A stretch of 64,000 nt of DNA from an uncultured Eubacteriales bacterium (lineage in GTDB: Bacteria > Bacillota > Clostridia > Oscillospirales > UBA644). The first letter of the stretch is position 1, and each line of letters starts with the position of its first letter. Position numbers and translations under genes: made by a program. A model generated the notes under the pieces. The model made no database searches and was not told the DNA's origin. It was given only the letters and a program-made list of their open reading frames with translations. Of this stretch, positions 53,592 through 61,816 are shown piece by piece. Location: positions 16,888 through 80,887 of the forward strand of contig CAKSBH010000009.1 in assembly GCA_934438175.1 (NCBI GenBank). Direction: 5' to 3'.

Positions 53592-54364
53592 AAGAAATTC
53601 TGTTGCAATATATAACGCCGGGAACACGTCTTTCGGCAGCATTCCTCTCGGATGCCGTGCGGAAGAGCATGGAATCCAACCGCATTCCCCCGGAGGAGGC
53701 GGAATTCGTAGGCAAAACGGAATGTCTTTGTGCCTGTCTGGTTTCCGGAAGAAAAGAAGAGACCGCAACCGCCAGCGTCTCGGTTACGGATGCCGCAAAC
53801 GGGCGGAGATTTACCGCCGTCTGTGAAAAAGACGGCCGCGTACGTGCCTGCGCGGATTCCGTGGATCGCGGCGTAATCCGCAACGGCGTAATTCTTGCCG
53901 TAACGCAGAAATTACAGGTGCGTGGCGACTATTCCAGCGTTGTCACCGCTTCTACACTGGACGATGCCGTAACGGAGTATTTTCATTCCAGCCAACAGGT
54001 TCGCGCCAAAAGCGTCACGCTTCGCCTGGAAGACGGATATGCCGCCGTTCTTTGCGAACGGTTTCCCATCACGGAACCGGAGCACCGCGTCTACGATGAG
54101 GATGCCGACCGGATGTTTGCCCGCATGGACATCCTCCGTCAGACCGCCCACACACAGGAAGATTTGTTTTGCGCACTGGAGGATCTGGAAAAAACAGGAG
54201 AAACGCCGCTCCGGTTCGGCTGCACCTGCACCAAACGAAGTGTTCGCGCCGCTCTGGCGGGTCTGACGGAGGACGAGCTACGGGCAGCCCGTCAGGAAGA
54301 CGGCACAGTTGAAGTACGCTGCAAACATTGCGGCAAAGTCTTTCGACTTGAGGTGGATCTTTGA
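53588..54364 (+). CDS. hslO: Hsp33 redox-regulated chaperone
   Basis: 258 residues, slightly shorter than usual. The N-terminal chaperone domain is diverged, but the C-terminal zinc switch is clear: CTC in GCTCTKRSV, and CKHC in VRCKHCGKVF (C-x-C and C-x2-C). Oxidation releases zinc and activates binding of unfolded proteins. In the middle, QQVRAKSVTLRLEDGYAA fits the family. It overlaps the following lipoprotein start by one base. Confidence 0.88.
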   Translation: MKEILLQYITPGTRLSAAFLSDAVRKSMESNRIPPEEAEFVGKTECLCACLVSGRKEETATASVSVTDAANGRRFTAVCEKDGRVRACADSVDRGVIRNGVILAVTQKLQVRGDYSSVVTASTLDDAVTEYFHSSQQVRAKSVTLRLEDGYAAVLCERFPITEPEHRVYDEDADRMFARMDILRQTAHTQEDLFCALEDLEKTGETPLRFGCTCTKRSVRAALAGLTEDELRAARQEDGTVEVRCKHCGKVFRLEVDL

Positions 54365-54864
54365 TGAAACGACCGGTTCTTCTGCTTTTGTCAACCGTTC
54401 TTCTGCTGACGCTCTGCTCCTGCCATGCACAGAACACAGGGAAAACCTATCGGGATATTCCCCTTCAGAAAGAAGATTCTTCCGTAGCGTCCTTCACGCT
54501 TTCCGCCGGTCAACCGTTGGCAATCCGGCTGAAAACAACCGGGAACGTCTGCGGAATGGAACTGGTGCCGGATGGGAAGAACGAAGCCACCGTGACACTT
54601 TGCGTATACCGGTTTGACACATCGGTAGAAGAAACGATTTCCCGGTCGGTGCTGTATCGGAAAAAGGATTGGCATATCCGCACAGAAGGCGAACGTATTG
54701 CCTTGATGTTTGAACCAACCGCAGGCGGCGAACTGTTGCTTGTTCTGCAGGCCGATGCGGATCTGTCGTTGCAATCCGCACTCCCGGCAGACGGCATCAC
54801 ATTTTACCGGAACGGGCAATTATCCCCTGCCGCTGTTTGCGGATGTATTATACTGACTGAATAA
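54364..54864 (+). CDS. Small lipoprotein, unknown
   Basis: 166 residues. Lipoprotein signal MKRPVLLLLSTVLLLTLCSC (lipobox LCSC), then a compact beta-rich domain (SVASFTLSAGQPLAIRLKTTG, GGELLLVLQADADLSLQSAL) with no motif that I recognise. It starts at the hslO stop (TGATG overlap). It is the last gene before a hairpin. Likely extracytoplasmic; function unknown. Confidence 0.75.
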   Translation: MKRPVLLLLSTVLLLTLCSCHAQNTGKTYRDIPLQKEDSSVASFTLSAGQPLAIRLKTTGNVCGMELVPDGKNEATVTLCVYRFDTSVEETISRSVLYRKKDWHIRTEGERIALMFEPTAGGELLLVLQADADLSLQSALPADGITFYRNGQLSPAAVCGCIILTE

Positions 54865-54879
54865 GAATTAAAAAAAAGA

Positions 54880-54918
54880 CAAGACTCTTATCGAACCTCG
54901 AAAGGAGTCTTGTTTTTT
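54880..54918 (+). terminator. Terminator-like hairpin that overlaps the next gene's ribosome site
   Basis: CAAGACTC (54880-54887) pairs with GAGTCTTG (54905-54912), extended by A-T and wobble pairs, and is followed by TTTTTT. The AAAGGAG ribosome site of the next gene (54901-54907) is in the loop and first bases of the 3' arm. Confidence 0.65.
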
Positions 54919-55968
54919 ATGTCTCTTTATCCGAAACCGAATCGGAACCGCCACGCCGACGTGTTGGTTCTCGGCGGGAATCTGACCGGGCTGATGACGG
55001 CATACATTCTTCAAAAACACAACCGAACGGTTCTGCTTTGCGATGCGGGAGAAATCGGAGCGGCGTTTCCGGAATTTCTGCGTTGGACAGAAACCGTATT
55101 CGGAGAAGAAGAGCGAAGCAAGGACAAAATCCGGGCACGCAGCGGCGCCATCCAAACCGTGCGGGAAGCCGCGGATGCCTGCGCCCGTCCGCTTACTCTG
55201 AGCGATGCGTTTCTCTGCTCCGAAGACCGAAACGCCGAAAACACCTTTTCCCTTCTCGGCGGATCCTTTCGGGCGTCCGGGCTTTCGGGGAAGACCGTTT
55301 CCGGAGAAACCAGTCCGCTTTCCGGTTATGCAGGATTCCTTGCACGGGACGCAGGGCTTTGCTACGAGCCACACACATTTGCACAGGGGCTCTGCGATCT
55401 TCTCGCCATACGGGGTGCGGAAATTTTTGAGCGGACAGTTATTGAGGAGATCCTGCCCACACGTACCGGAATCTGTGCGTTTACGGAATCCGGACACCGA
55501 CTGACCGCATCCTTTTTGGTCGATACAACATTCCCGGCATCCGTTCCCCTCGCCTCCCGCAAGCGTAAAATCGCCTATTCCGGGGTTTCCGCCTCCGTCC
55601 GGAAACAACCTCTGATTTTTCAGGAAGACGAAAAAAACGGCATCTGCGGTGTCCTGGATGGGTTCCGTTCCATGGTACGGCGCAATGTCTGCTCTGCCTT
55701 CGGAAAAACCTCTCCGGTCCGGGAGTTTCAGCAGACCGCGGCAACACGGAGAGCAGAAAAGCACCTGAAAACGAAGATGACCGAAACAAACGGGCTGCTC
55801 TGCAAAAAAGAGCCGGCTTCCGGGAGCACGGCTCTGGCACGGGACGGTTCCCGGTGGTACATGCTTTCCACGCTTGGCTGTCCGCTTCTGGACAGTGTTG
55901 TTCTTGCCGAAGACCTTCTTTCCCTGCAACACGGAGGGACGTCGGTTTTTCCGTTATTCCGGCTCTGA
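54919..55968 (+). CDS. FAD-dependent oxidoreductase (DAO family), short
   Basis: 349 residues. The N-terminal Rossmann motif HADVLVLGGNLTGLMTAYIL followed by RTVLLCDAG is the FAD-binding loop of the D-amino-acid oxidase family. The rest is diverged and shorter than the usual ~370-400 residues; the middle (ASRKRKIAYSGVSASVRKQP) keeps the expected strand pattern. Substrate unknown, and reduced or altered activity is possible. The ATG at 54919 is about 11 nt after AAAGGAG; an in-frame TTG lies at 54910. Confidence 0.7.
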   Translation: MSLYPKPNRNRHADVLVLGGNLTGLMTAYILQKHNRTVLLCDAGEIGAAFPEFLRWTETVFGEEERSKDKIRARSGAIQTVREAADACARPLTLSDAFLCSEDRNAENTFSLLGGSFRASGLSGKTVSGETSPLSGYAGFLARDAGLCYEPHTFAQGLCDLLAIRGAEIFERTVIEEILPTRTGICAFTESGHRLTASFLVDTTFPASVPLASRKRKIAYSGVSASVRKQPLIFQEDEKNGICGVLDGFRSMVRRNVCSAFGKTSPVREFQQTAATRRAEKHLKTKMTETNGLLCKKEPASGSTALARDGSRWYMLSTLGCPLLDSVVLAEDLLSLQHGGTSVFPLFRL

Positions 55969-56097
55969 AAAAGGGGGCTCCCGCATACGGGGTGGTATGC
56001 GGGAGTGAGAAAAGAAAAAAGATGGGGATTCCGACGGTATTCACCGTCGGTGTATGAAGGGGCTTTCAATCAGGAGGACTGGCTCCGTCTTGAACTG
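55968..56097 (-). ncRNA. Candidate minus-strand small RNA (about 125-130 nt)
   Basis: A minus-strand promoter at 56103-56130 points into a 268-bp gap with no convincing reading frame. The predicted transcript has a perfect hairpin CCGACGGT-GAAT-ACCGTCGG (56050-56031) and ends in an 11-bp perfect hairpin (56005-55978) followed by CCCCCTTTTT. The T tract occurs only on the minus side. It resembles no RNA family that I can name. Confidence 0.4.
55978..56005 (-). terminator. Hairpin downstream of the FAD enzyme gene; T tract on the minus strand
   Basis: CTCCCGCATAC/GTATGCGGGAG, 11-bp stem and 6-nt loop. On the minus strand it is followed by CCCCC then TTTTT; on the plus strand no T tract follows. 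Confidence 0.6.
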
Positions 56098-56102
56098 CTT
56101 TT

Positions 56103-56130
56103 ATTATAGCGGATCCGGATGCGTTTGTAA
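56103..56130 (-). promoter_or_regulatory. Minus-strand promoter of the candidate small RNA
   Basis: TTACAA (56130-56125), 16-bp spacer, TATAAT (56108-56103), with no coding sequence downstream on that strand. Confidence 0.6.
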
Positions 56131-56174
56131 AGAGATTGTGGGCCGGAAACGTTCGACAAAGTTTGGCAATTCCC

Positions 56175-56203
56175 TTGAAAAAAAAGTCGGATTATGCTAC
56201 AAT
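56175..56203 (+). promoter_or_regulatory. Promoter of the DUF1015 gene
   Basis: TTGAAA, 17-bp spacer, TACAAT, 34 bp before the ATG at 56238. Confidence 0.75.
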
Positions 56204-56237
56204 AACAGGGATTATGACAAAGAAGGGGGAATCCTCC

Positions 56238-57488
56238 ATGAAAACCTTCCTGCCCGCGAACATTCTGCTTCCGAAAACATGTGATCCGACGCGCTGGAGC
56301 GTCATCGCATGCGATCAATATACCTCGGACCGATCCTACTGGAAAAAAACGGAAACGCTCTGCGCGGATGTTCCGTCCACACTTCACATGATTTTTCCCG
56401 AAGTGTACCTAAACGACGGCGACGCAGAGACGCGCACGGAAGCCATCAACCGTACCATGCACAAATATCTGGACAGCGATGTTTTTTATGAACAGACCGA
56501 TGCCTTTGTTTACGTGGAGCGAACACTGGCAAACGGAAAAATCCGTCGCGGCGTTGTGGGAATGTTTGACCTGGACGATTACGACTTCACGCCCGGCTCG
56601 CAAACCCGAATCCGTGCAACGGAGGGAACCGTCCGGGAAAGAATTCCTCCCCGGGTCGCCATCCGCAAGGATGCGCCGCTGGAGCTTCCGCACATTATGA
56701 TTCTGATTGACAACGATCTCCGTTCGGTCATTGAACCCCTCAGCCGGGCAACCGAAGCCGAAAAGCCGCTGTACGATTTTGATCTGATGTTCGGGTCCGG
56801 ACATCTGAAAGGAAAACGTGTTCCGCCCGAGGCCGCACAGATCATGCTGCAGGCATTGGATCGTCTGGCGGATCCGGAGCAATTCGAAAAGAAGTACCGC
56901 GTCTCCGGCAAAGCGCCGCTCGTGTTTGCCGTAGGAGACGGAAACCATTCGCTGGCAACTGCAAAGGTTTGCCGGGAACAATTCGGAAAAAGTCGCTATG
57001 CACTGGCAGAGCTTGTCAATCTGCACGACGATTCCCTTTCCTTTGAACCCATTCACCGCGTTATCTTCAACGTCCGTCCCGATGACCTGACCGATGCGTT
57101 GCGCAGCTTCTTCCCATCGGCACATCCCGCAACCTCTTCCTGTCCGAAGCCGGATGCACACCGTTTTTCCGTTGTTACAAAAAACGGAACCGGGGCATGG
57201 GACCTTGACAAGCCCATCCGGAATCTTCCGGTTGGCTCTGTACAGGATTTTCTTGATTTCTTTGTAAAAGAAACCGGCGCAACAGTGGATTACATCCACG
57301 ATGAAGAAGCGGTTTTTTCCTTGGTAAAAAACACCCCGGACACCGTGGGAATTCTGTTGCCCGCCATGCAGAAAAACGAGTTATTCCGCACCGTGATTCT
57401 GGACGGAGCCCTTCCCCGCAAGACCTTTTCCATGGGACATGCCTGTGACAAGCGCTTTTATCTGGAATGCCGCAAAACGGACAAATAA
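56238..57488 (+). CDS. DUF1015 family protein
   Basis: 416 residues. It contains the hallmark GDGNHSLATAKVCREQFGK, plus RWSVIACDQYTSDRSYW near the N-terminus and AELVNLHDDSLSFEPIHR. The family is widespread in Clostridia, often near serine biosynthesis genes, but has no firmly established function known to me; a possible kinase-like role on small molecules has been discussed. The frame opens at 56136; the ATG at 56238 has AAGGGGG upstream and follows a promoter. Confidence 0.9.
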   Translation: MKTFLPANILLPKTCDPTRWSVIACDQYTSDRSYWKKTETLCADVPSTLHMIFPEVYLNDGDAETRTEAINRTMHKYLDSDVFYEQTDAFVYVERTLANGKIRRGVVGMFDLDDYDFTPGSQTRIRATEGTVRERIPPRVAIRKDAPLELPHIMILIDNDLRSVIEPLSRATEAEKPLYDFDLMFGSGHLKGKRVPPEAAQIMLQALDRLADPEQFEKKYRVSGKAPLVFAVGDGNHSLATAKVCREQFGKSRYALAELVNLHDDSLSFEPIHRVIFNVRPDDLTDALRSFFPSAHPATSSCPKPDAHRFSVVTKNGTGAWDLDKPIRNLPVGSVQDFLDFFVKETGATVDYIHDEEAVFSLVKNTPDTVGILLPAMQKNELFRTVILDGALPRKTFSMGHACDKRFYLECRKTDK

Positions 57489-57502
57489 CCCGTTCATATT
57501 TT

Positions 57503-57544
57503 CCTCCCTTACCGCAATATCCTGTTGGTAAGGGAGGTTTTCTT
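57503..57544 (+). terminator. Hairpin with T tract whose 3' arm holds the sigK ribosome site
   Basis: CCTCCCTTACC (57503-57513) pairs perfectly with GGTAAGGGAGG (57527-57537), 13-nt loop, then TTTTCTT. The AAGGGAGG in the 3' arm is the ribosome site of sigK. In read-through RNA it would be terminated or hidden. Confidence 0.8.
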
Positions 57545-58213
57545 ATGTTGTTTCCGCTGGATTTTTTCTTTCTCATCCTGCACATCTGCGGTGCCGGCTC
57601 CTTTCCCCGCCCCCTCACCTTGCAGGAAGAACAGACGTATTTAACGCGCATGCACCAAGGCGACCGGGAAGCACGGAACAAGTTAATCGAACACAATCTG
57701 CGGCTTGTCGCCCACATCGTCAAAAAATATTATGCCACACCGGAAGATCAAGACGACCTGGTCTCCATCGGCACCATCGGATTGATCAAAGCCGTAGACA
57801 GTTTTAAGCCGGATAAAAAAACGAAGCTGGCAACGTATGCGGCAAAATGCATCGAAAACGAAATTCTCATGTACTTCCGCAGCCAGAAAAAAACGGCAAA
57901 CGACGTTTCCATCAACGAAGAAATCGACACCGACAAGGACGGGAACGCCCTGTCCCTGATTGACGTTCTGTCAGAGGAAGACAACATTCTGGATACCATT
58001 TACGGCAAAATGCGGGTAGACGAAGTCAACCATCGCATCCGCACGGTTCTGAATGGGCGCGAACGTGAAATTATCTGTCTGCGCTACGGATTGACCGAGC
58101 CGGCATTGACACAGCGGGAAACGGCAAAGCGGTTGGGAATCTCCCGCTCTTATGTTTCCCGCATTGAGAAAAAGGCACTGGAAAAGTTGAAAGACGGACT
58201 TCTTTCTCCTTGA
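57545..58213 (+). CDS. sigK: SigK, sporulation sigma factor (pro-protein form)
   Basis: 222 residues. The first ~22 residues (MLFPLDFFFLILHICGAGSF) are hydrophobic, like the pro-sequence that tethers pro-SigK to the membrane until SpoIVFB cleaves it. The sigma-70 core follows: region 2 (LIEHNLRLVAHIVKKYY, DLVSIGTIGLIKAVDSF, KLATYAAKCIENEI) and region 4 (LTQRETAKRLGISRSYVSRIE). The gene is intact, with no skin-like element. It directs late mother-cell genes. The ATG at 57545 has AAGGGAGG 7 nt upstream. SpoIVB, at 30145-31323, belongs to the same pathway. Confidence 0.92.
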   Translation: MLFPLDFFFLILHICGAGSFPRPLTLQEEQTYLTRMHQGDREARNKLIEHNLRLVAHIVKKYYATPEDQDDLVSIGTIGLIKAVDSFKPDKKTKLATYAAKCIENEILMYFRSQKKTANDVSINEEIDTDKDGNALSLIDVLSEEDNILDTIYGKMRVDEVNHRIRTVLNGREREIICLRYGLTEPALTQRETAKRLGISRSYVSRIEKKALEKLKDGLLSP

Positions 58214-58238
58214 CTTTCTCTGCAAAATATAGTATGAT
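58210..58238 (+). promoter_or_regulatory. Promoter of the alpha/beta hydrolase gene
   Basis: TTGACT, 17-bp spacer, TATGAT; the -35 box overlaps the sigK stop region. It lies 38 bp before the ATG at 58276. Confidence 0.7.
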
Positions 58239-58275
58239 AGGAAGCACAGAATCCTAAAAAAACGGAGGCAGAAGC

Positions 58276-59073
58276 ATGATTGATCTGACCAAAGACCCTC
58301 AATATGAGGCAAAGGTATCCGACTATAACGGTTGTGTCCGTTACGATTTCAAAGTATTCGGAAGAGATTCCATTGTGGTTCTTCCCAAGAACCCCGTCAA
58401 GGGAAACAACTGGGTCTGGCGTGCGGAATTTTTTGACGCTTTCCCCATTGTCGATCTTGATCTGATGAACAAGGGCTGGTTCCTCGCTTATCACTGCATC
58501 AGCGACATGTACGGCAACGACGAATCCCTCGCCATGATGAAAGAATTCCACGACTTCATGGTAAAGGCATTTGATCTGAACCCCAAAGTCGCCCTCTTCG
58601 GTTTCAGCCGCGGTGCTTTTTACAGCGTCAACTATACGGCAAAACATCCGGAAGATGTGGGTTGTGTATATCTGGATGCCCCGGTTCTTGACCTTCTCTC
58701 GTGGCCGGGCGGAAAGGGACGCTCCTTCGACGGACGCGGTTCGGAACGCTGGAACACCATTTGCTCCAACGACTGGGAAATCTGCAAAAAGGTGCTTCAT
58801 CTTACCGATGAAACCGCAGAAGAATACCGCGGAAGCCCCAAGTTCCACCTGAAAGAACTTGCCGAGCACAACATTCCGATTGTTCTTGTTCAGGGTGATG
58901 CCGATCAGGCAGCCCCGATGGAAGAAAACGCACAACTGCTGATTGACAACTACACCAAATGGGGAGCAACCAAATTCAAAGTCATTATCATGCCGGGCAA
59001 ACAACATCACCCGCACAGTGTTCTTGACCATCCGGAACAGGTTTCCGATTTTATCACAGCGTGCTTCCGCTAA
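58276..59073 (+). CDS. Alpha/beta hydrolase
   Basis: 265 residues, no signal peptide. The nucleophile elbow is FGFSRGAFY (Ser near residue 116). VLVQGDADQAAPMEENAQLL carries the catalytic Asp region, and GKQHHPHSVLDHP provides the His near the end. The N-terminus (DFKVFGRDSIVVLPKNP) resembles family members acting on small sugar esters or acylated glycans. Substrate unknown. It has its own promoter and a strong terminator. Confidence 0.85.
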   Translation: MIDLTKDPQYEAKVSDYNGCVRYDFKVFGRDSIVVLPKNPVKGNNWVWRAEFFDAFPIVDLDLMNKGWFLAYHCISDMYGNDESLAMMKEFHDFMVKAFDLNPKVALFGFSRGAFYSVNYTAKHPEDVGCVYLDAPVLDLLSWPGGKGRSFDGRGSERWNTICSNDWEICKKVLHLTDETAEEYRGSPKFHLKELAEHNIPIVLVQGDADQAAPMEENAQLLIDNYTKWGATKFKVIIMPGKQHHPHSVLDHPEQVSDFITACFR

Positions 59074-59080
59074 AACAGCA

Positions 59081-59116
59081 AAAAAGAACTCCGATTTTCA
59101 GATCGGAGTTCTTTTT
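59081..59116. terminator. Bidirectional terminator between the alpha/beta hydrolase and SGNH genes
   Basis: 15-bp perfect stem (59081-59095 with 59102-59116), 6-nt loop; the A and T runs at the ends give T tracts on both strands. Confidence 0.93.
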
Positions 59117-59130
59117 ATACGGTTATACGG

Positions 59131-60213
59131 TTACGAATAAAAACCGAGCGTACGCAGAATCAATTGGGCGTTGACACGGCAACCGAAATCGTTGGCGTGA
59201 TTGATCATGTTATACGTCAGACTCGCAAATCCCTTCTGCTTTACCATCTCCCGCGTGGCGGCGTAAATGGCAGATACCGCGATGTGTGCAGAAGACATTT
59301 CTCTGCGGATCTCCTCGTGCGCCTTTTCGAAGGAAACCAGCGTCTCGTTGTGATACACCAGACATTCCTCATTGTGGGCAAACGGAGAAAGCAGAACGAT
59401 TTCCGTATCCGGCTTTTCATTCAAAACCGTTTCCAACAGCTTTTTGATGCTTTGCTTGTATTCCTCAACCGGGCGTTGCACCTCGTTGCTTCCGAACTTG
59501 ATACAGAGAAGATCCGGACGGTGTGCACAGACACGCTCCGCAACATTCTCCCGCCCCCAGACGCTGTCGGTTCCGCCGACTGCGGTGTTGACATAAGAAA
59601 TCTTTGCCTGCGGATAGGCGGAAGCAAAGGAATCCGTAACGATTTTCGCATACGGCGGCACATTCGGCGCCACATGGTACAGATCGCTGACATCGCAGCC
59701 AAACACCTGAGAATCCCCGTACCAGAGCCAAGTCATCGGGTCACCGGACAACAGGCGCTTACGGAAAAGCGGCAGGTCGTCCGCCACATTTTCCGGCAAC
59801 GGTCCCTGCCAGGTTTCCTTTGTTTCGTACGAAAAATAATAGGTGTATTCCCGCAAGACAAAAAAGTCCGTCGGACGGTAAAGAATTCCGGGATGAACCG
59901 TCGCCCAACCGCACGTCGGCTGATCGGCAGGTTCTTCATATACCGAGCGTAAAAGAACATTCATACGGGAATTTTCCGTCAGAATCACACGGTCTCCCTC
60001 AACCACAAAATCTTTTCCCTCGGCAAACTCGGTCTGCAGATCCGAACTGCGCATGGAAATCACGCCAGACGGACGGTACAGCAAACGGGCAGACGGTCGG
60101 CCGCCGTCTTTCGGCTCCGGAAAAACAACGCTTTCCTGCAAAACCGTTCCCCCGCACCAGAACGGATGTTTTTCCTGAGACAGGTCGTAGCGGGACAAAT
60201 CTTCATGTCTCAT
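59131..60213 (-). CDS. SGNH/GDSL hydrolase with an N-terminal beta domain
   Basis: 360 residues, no signal peptide. Residues 1-155 form a beta-rich domain of unknown type. From residue 163 comes an SGNH esterase: WLWYGDSQVFG (nucleophile Ser168), NTAVGGTDSVWG, IKFGSNE in place of GxND, and INHANDFGCRVNAQL with the catalytic Asp/His area. It probably removes acyl groups from a carbohydrate inside the cell. Its ATG overlaps the stop of the upstream glycosidase-like lipoprotein (ATGA), so the two are co-translated and may act on the same glycan. Confidence 0.85.
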   Translation of the reverse strand: MRHEDLSRYDLSQEKHPFWCGGTVLQESVVFPEPKDGGRPSARLLYRPSGVISMRSSDLQTEFAEGKDFVVEGDRVILTENSRMNVLLRSVYEEPADQPTCGWATVHPGILYRPTDFFVLREYTYYFSYETKETWQGPLPENVADDLPLFRKRLLSGDPMTWLWYGDSQVFGCDVSDLYHVAPNVPPYAKIVTDSFASAYPQAKISYVNTAVGGTDSVWGRENVAERVCAHRPDLLCIKFGSNEVQRPVEEYKQSIKKLLETVLNEKPDTEIVLLSPFAHNEECLVYHNETLVSFEKAHEEIRREMSSAHIAVSAIYAATREMVKQKGFASLTYNMINHANDFGCRVNAQLILRTLGFYS

Positions 60214-61766
60214 TGATAATATTCAACCGTTAAAAACGCTGCCATCGCGCAGGGAATATCCACGGTATACACACCCTCGGCGTTCGGAGTCAGAACGGTT
60301 GTTGTTTTGTTCAGATACAGCGTAACGGAAGAAGCACCCGGGATTTTGAACGTAACGGTTTCCGTCACCTTCTCCGGAATGCTTGCGGCATTGAACAGCA
60401 TGAAGGCGGCACCGTCGCCGTTGGTTTCTTCAAATTCGGAAACAATCAGCCCGTCGTTGCATCCCGTAACCTCAATGGCAGTACCCTTATAAGAGGTCAG
60501 ATTCTTCAGCGGTTTGGTAAAGTTTTCGCCAAGCCGGTTGTGTGCGCCTCCGGTCACCCAGTCGTATTTCTCAAAAACATCCTGGAAATAGCGGACTTCT
60601 TCCAGCACCTGCTGCCCGGCGTACCAGGCGGCATTGCGGGTGCCGTCGCTGTTGAACATGGTGTAGCGGCTCTCTCCTTCAACCGGCTTGATGTCTTCAT
60701 GCGTATTGTTGTAATTAAACAGAACAATGCCGGAGAAACCGAACGCAAGGTCGGCATACACAACGTAACGCATATCGTCCAGAGCATCGCCGATTCCGTT
60801 TGTCACCTGCACGTAGCCCCAGGCGGGCAGATTCTCCCCCTTGCGTGCGGAGCGGGCAAGCATCAGAAGCTCCGTGTAGAACTTCTCATAAAGATAACTG
60901 TCCACCGCAGAGCCGCCGAACGGATACGGGTCGGATGCCATATGGAAAAGATTGTAGTTGTTCAGAAAATAATTGTAGTAGTTTTCCAGGTTCGTTTCCG
61001 GGCCGATGAGCTCCAAGCTGCAAAGGTCGACGTGCACATCCTTGTCCGGATAGGCCTCCCGCCACATTTTGGCAATGGGTACCCATTCGCGCAACGCCGT
61101 ATAACCCGGTTCGTCGCCGAGATAAAATCCGACGAAATGCGACAGATTCCGATACGGCTCTGTCAGACGGTCCAGTTCTTCCCGGGACAGGGAGGTATCC
61201 CGGATGGAGTTATCACAAACAAAGAAATCCAAACCGTACTGCTGTGCCATACGGATATTGAAATTAGAATCCTCTTCCTGCTGTCCGCCATCATGAATAT
61301 AGTCCATCAGCAAACCGTCAACGCCGAATTCCTTCATCAGCCGGAAGTCCTCTTCCTCGGCACGGTAACCAATCACTTTGCCGGTTGTTTCATCCGCATA
61401 GTCAATGTGCGGGTACGGGCTGAACGCAATGAATTTTACCTGATTCACATCCGGCTTCACTTCTGTCCAGTAGGCATACACCGTGTCGACCGCAGCGCCG
61501 TCCGAACCGATTGTCGTCGGAGTAGCGTCCACCACACGGGTGCCCTTTCCGTCCGGCTCCGTAAACCAGCCGCGGAACGCATATCCCTCACGTGTCGGCG
61601 TGGCGGGAACGGAAAACGTTCCGTCGCCATCGGCTTCCGCATACAGGGCTTTGTCATCGTAGCCCAGATCAAACTTCACACCCGAGTTTCCAATCCCGTT
61701 TTCGCAGGCAGCCAGAAACGGAAAACAGAGACAGGCAATAAGCAGCAGGGTAAAAAATCTTTTCAT
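60210..61766 (-). CDS. Lipoprotein with an InlB-type repeat and a glycosidase-like domain
   Basis: 518 residues. Lipoprotein signal ending LAAC (Cys21). Residues ~35-100 are a Listeria-Bacteroides (InlB B) repeat: TPTREGYAFRGWFTEPDGKGT. From about 110 to 420 a TIM-barrel-like domain follows (VKFIAFSPYPHIDY, FGVDGLLMDYIHDGG, FVGFYLGDEPGYTALREW, SDPYPFGG), typical of putative glycoside hydrolases; the GDEPG acid is a candidate catalytic residue. A C-terminal beta domain ends the protein. Substrate unknown. It is the first gene of a two-gene operon with the SGNH esterase. Confidence 0.8.
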   Translation of the reverse strand: MKRFFTLLLIACLCFPFLAACENGIGNSGVKFDLGYDDKALYAEADGDGTFSVPATPTREGYAFRGWFTEPDGKGTRVVDATPTTIGSDGAAVDTVYAYWTEVKPDVNQVKFIAFSPYPHIDYADETTGKVIGYRAEEEDFRLMKEFGVDGLLMDYIHDGGQQEEDSNFNIRMAQQYGLDFFVCDNSIRDTSLSREELDRLTEPYRNLSHFVGFYLGDEPGYTALREWVPIAKMWREAYPDKDVHVDLCSLELIGPETNLENYYNYFLNNYNLFHMASDPYPFGGSAVDSYLYEKFYTELLMLARSARKGENLPAWGYVQVTNGIGDALDDMRYVVYADLAFGFSGIVLFNYNNTHEDIKPVEGESRYTMFNSDGTRNAAWYAGQQVLEEVRYFQDVFEKYDWVTGGAHNRLGENFTKPLKNLTSYKGTAIEVTGCNDGLIVSEFEETNGDGAAFMLFNAASIPEKVTETVTFKIPGASSVTLYLNKTTTVLTPNAEGVYTVDIPCAMAAFLTVEYYQ

Positions 61767-61816
61767 ATTCTTCCTCCGTTGTATCTTTTTTCGATAAAAG
61801 TCGGCTTGATTCTTTT

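Noticed and set aside
56054..56284. A 76-codon plus-strand frame covering the candidate small RNA
   Set aside because: It overlaps the DUF1015 promoter and start, has no ribosome site, and the two perfect hairpins and the minus-strand promoter fit an RNA better.
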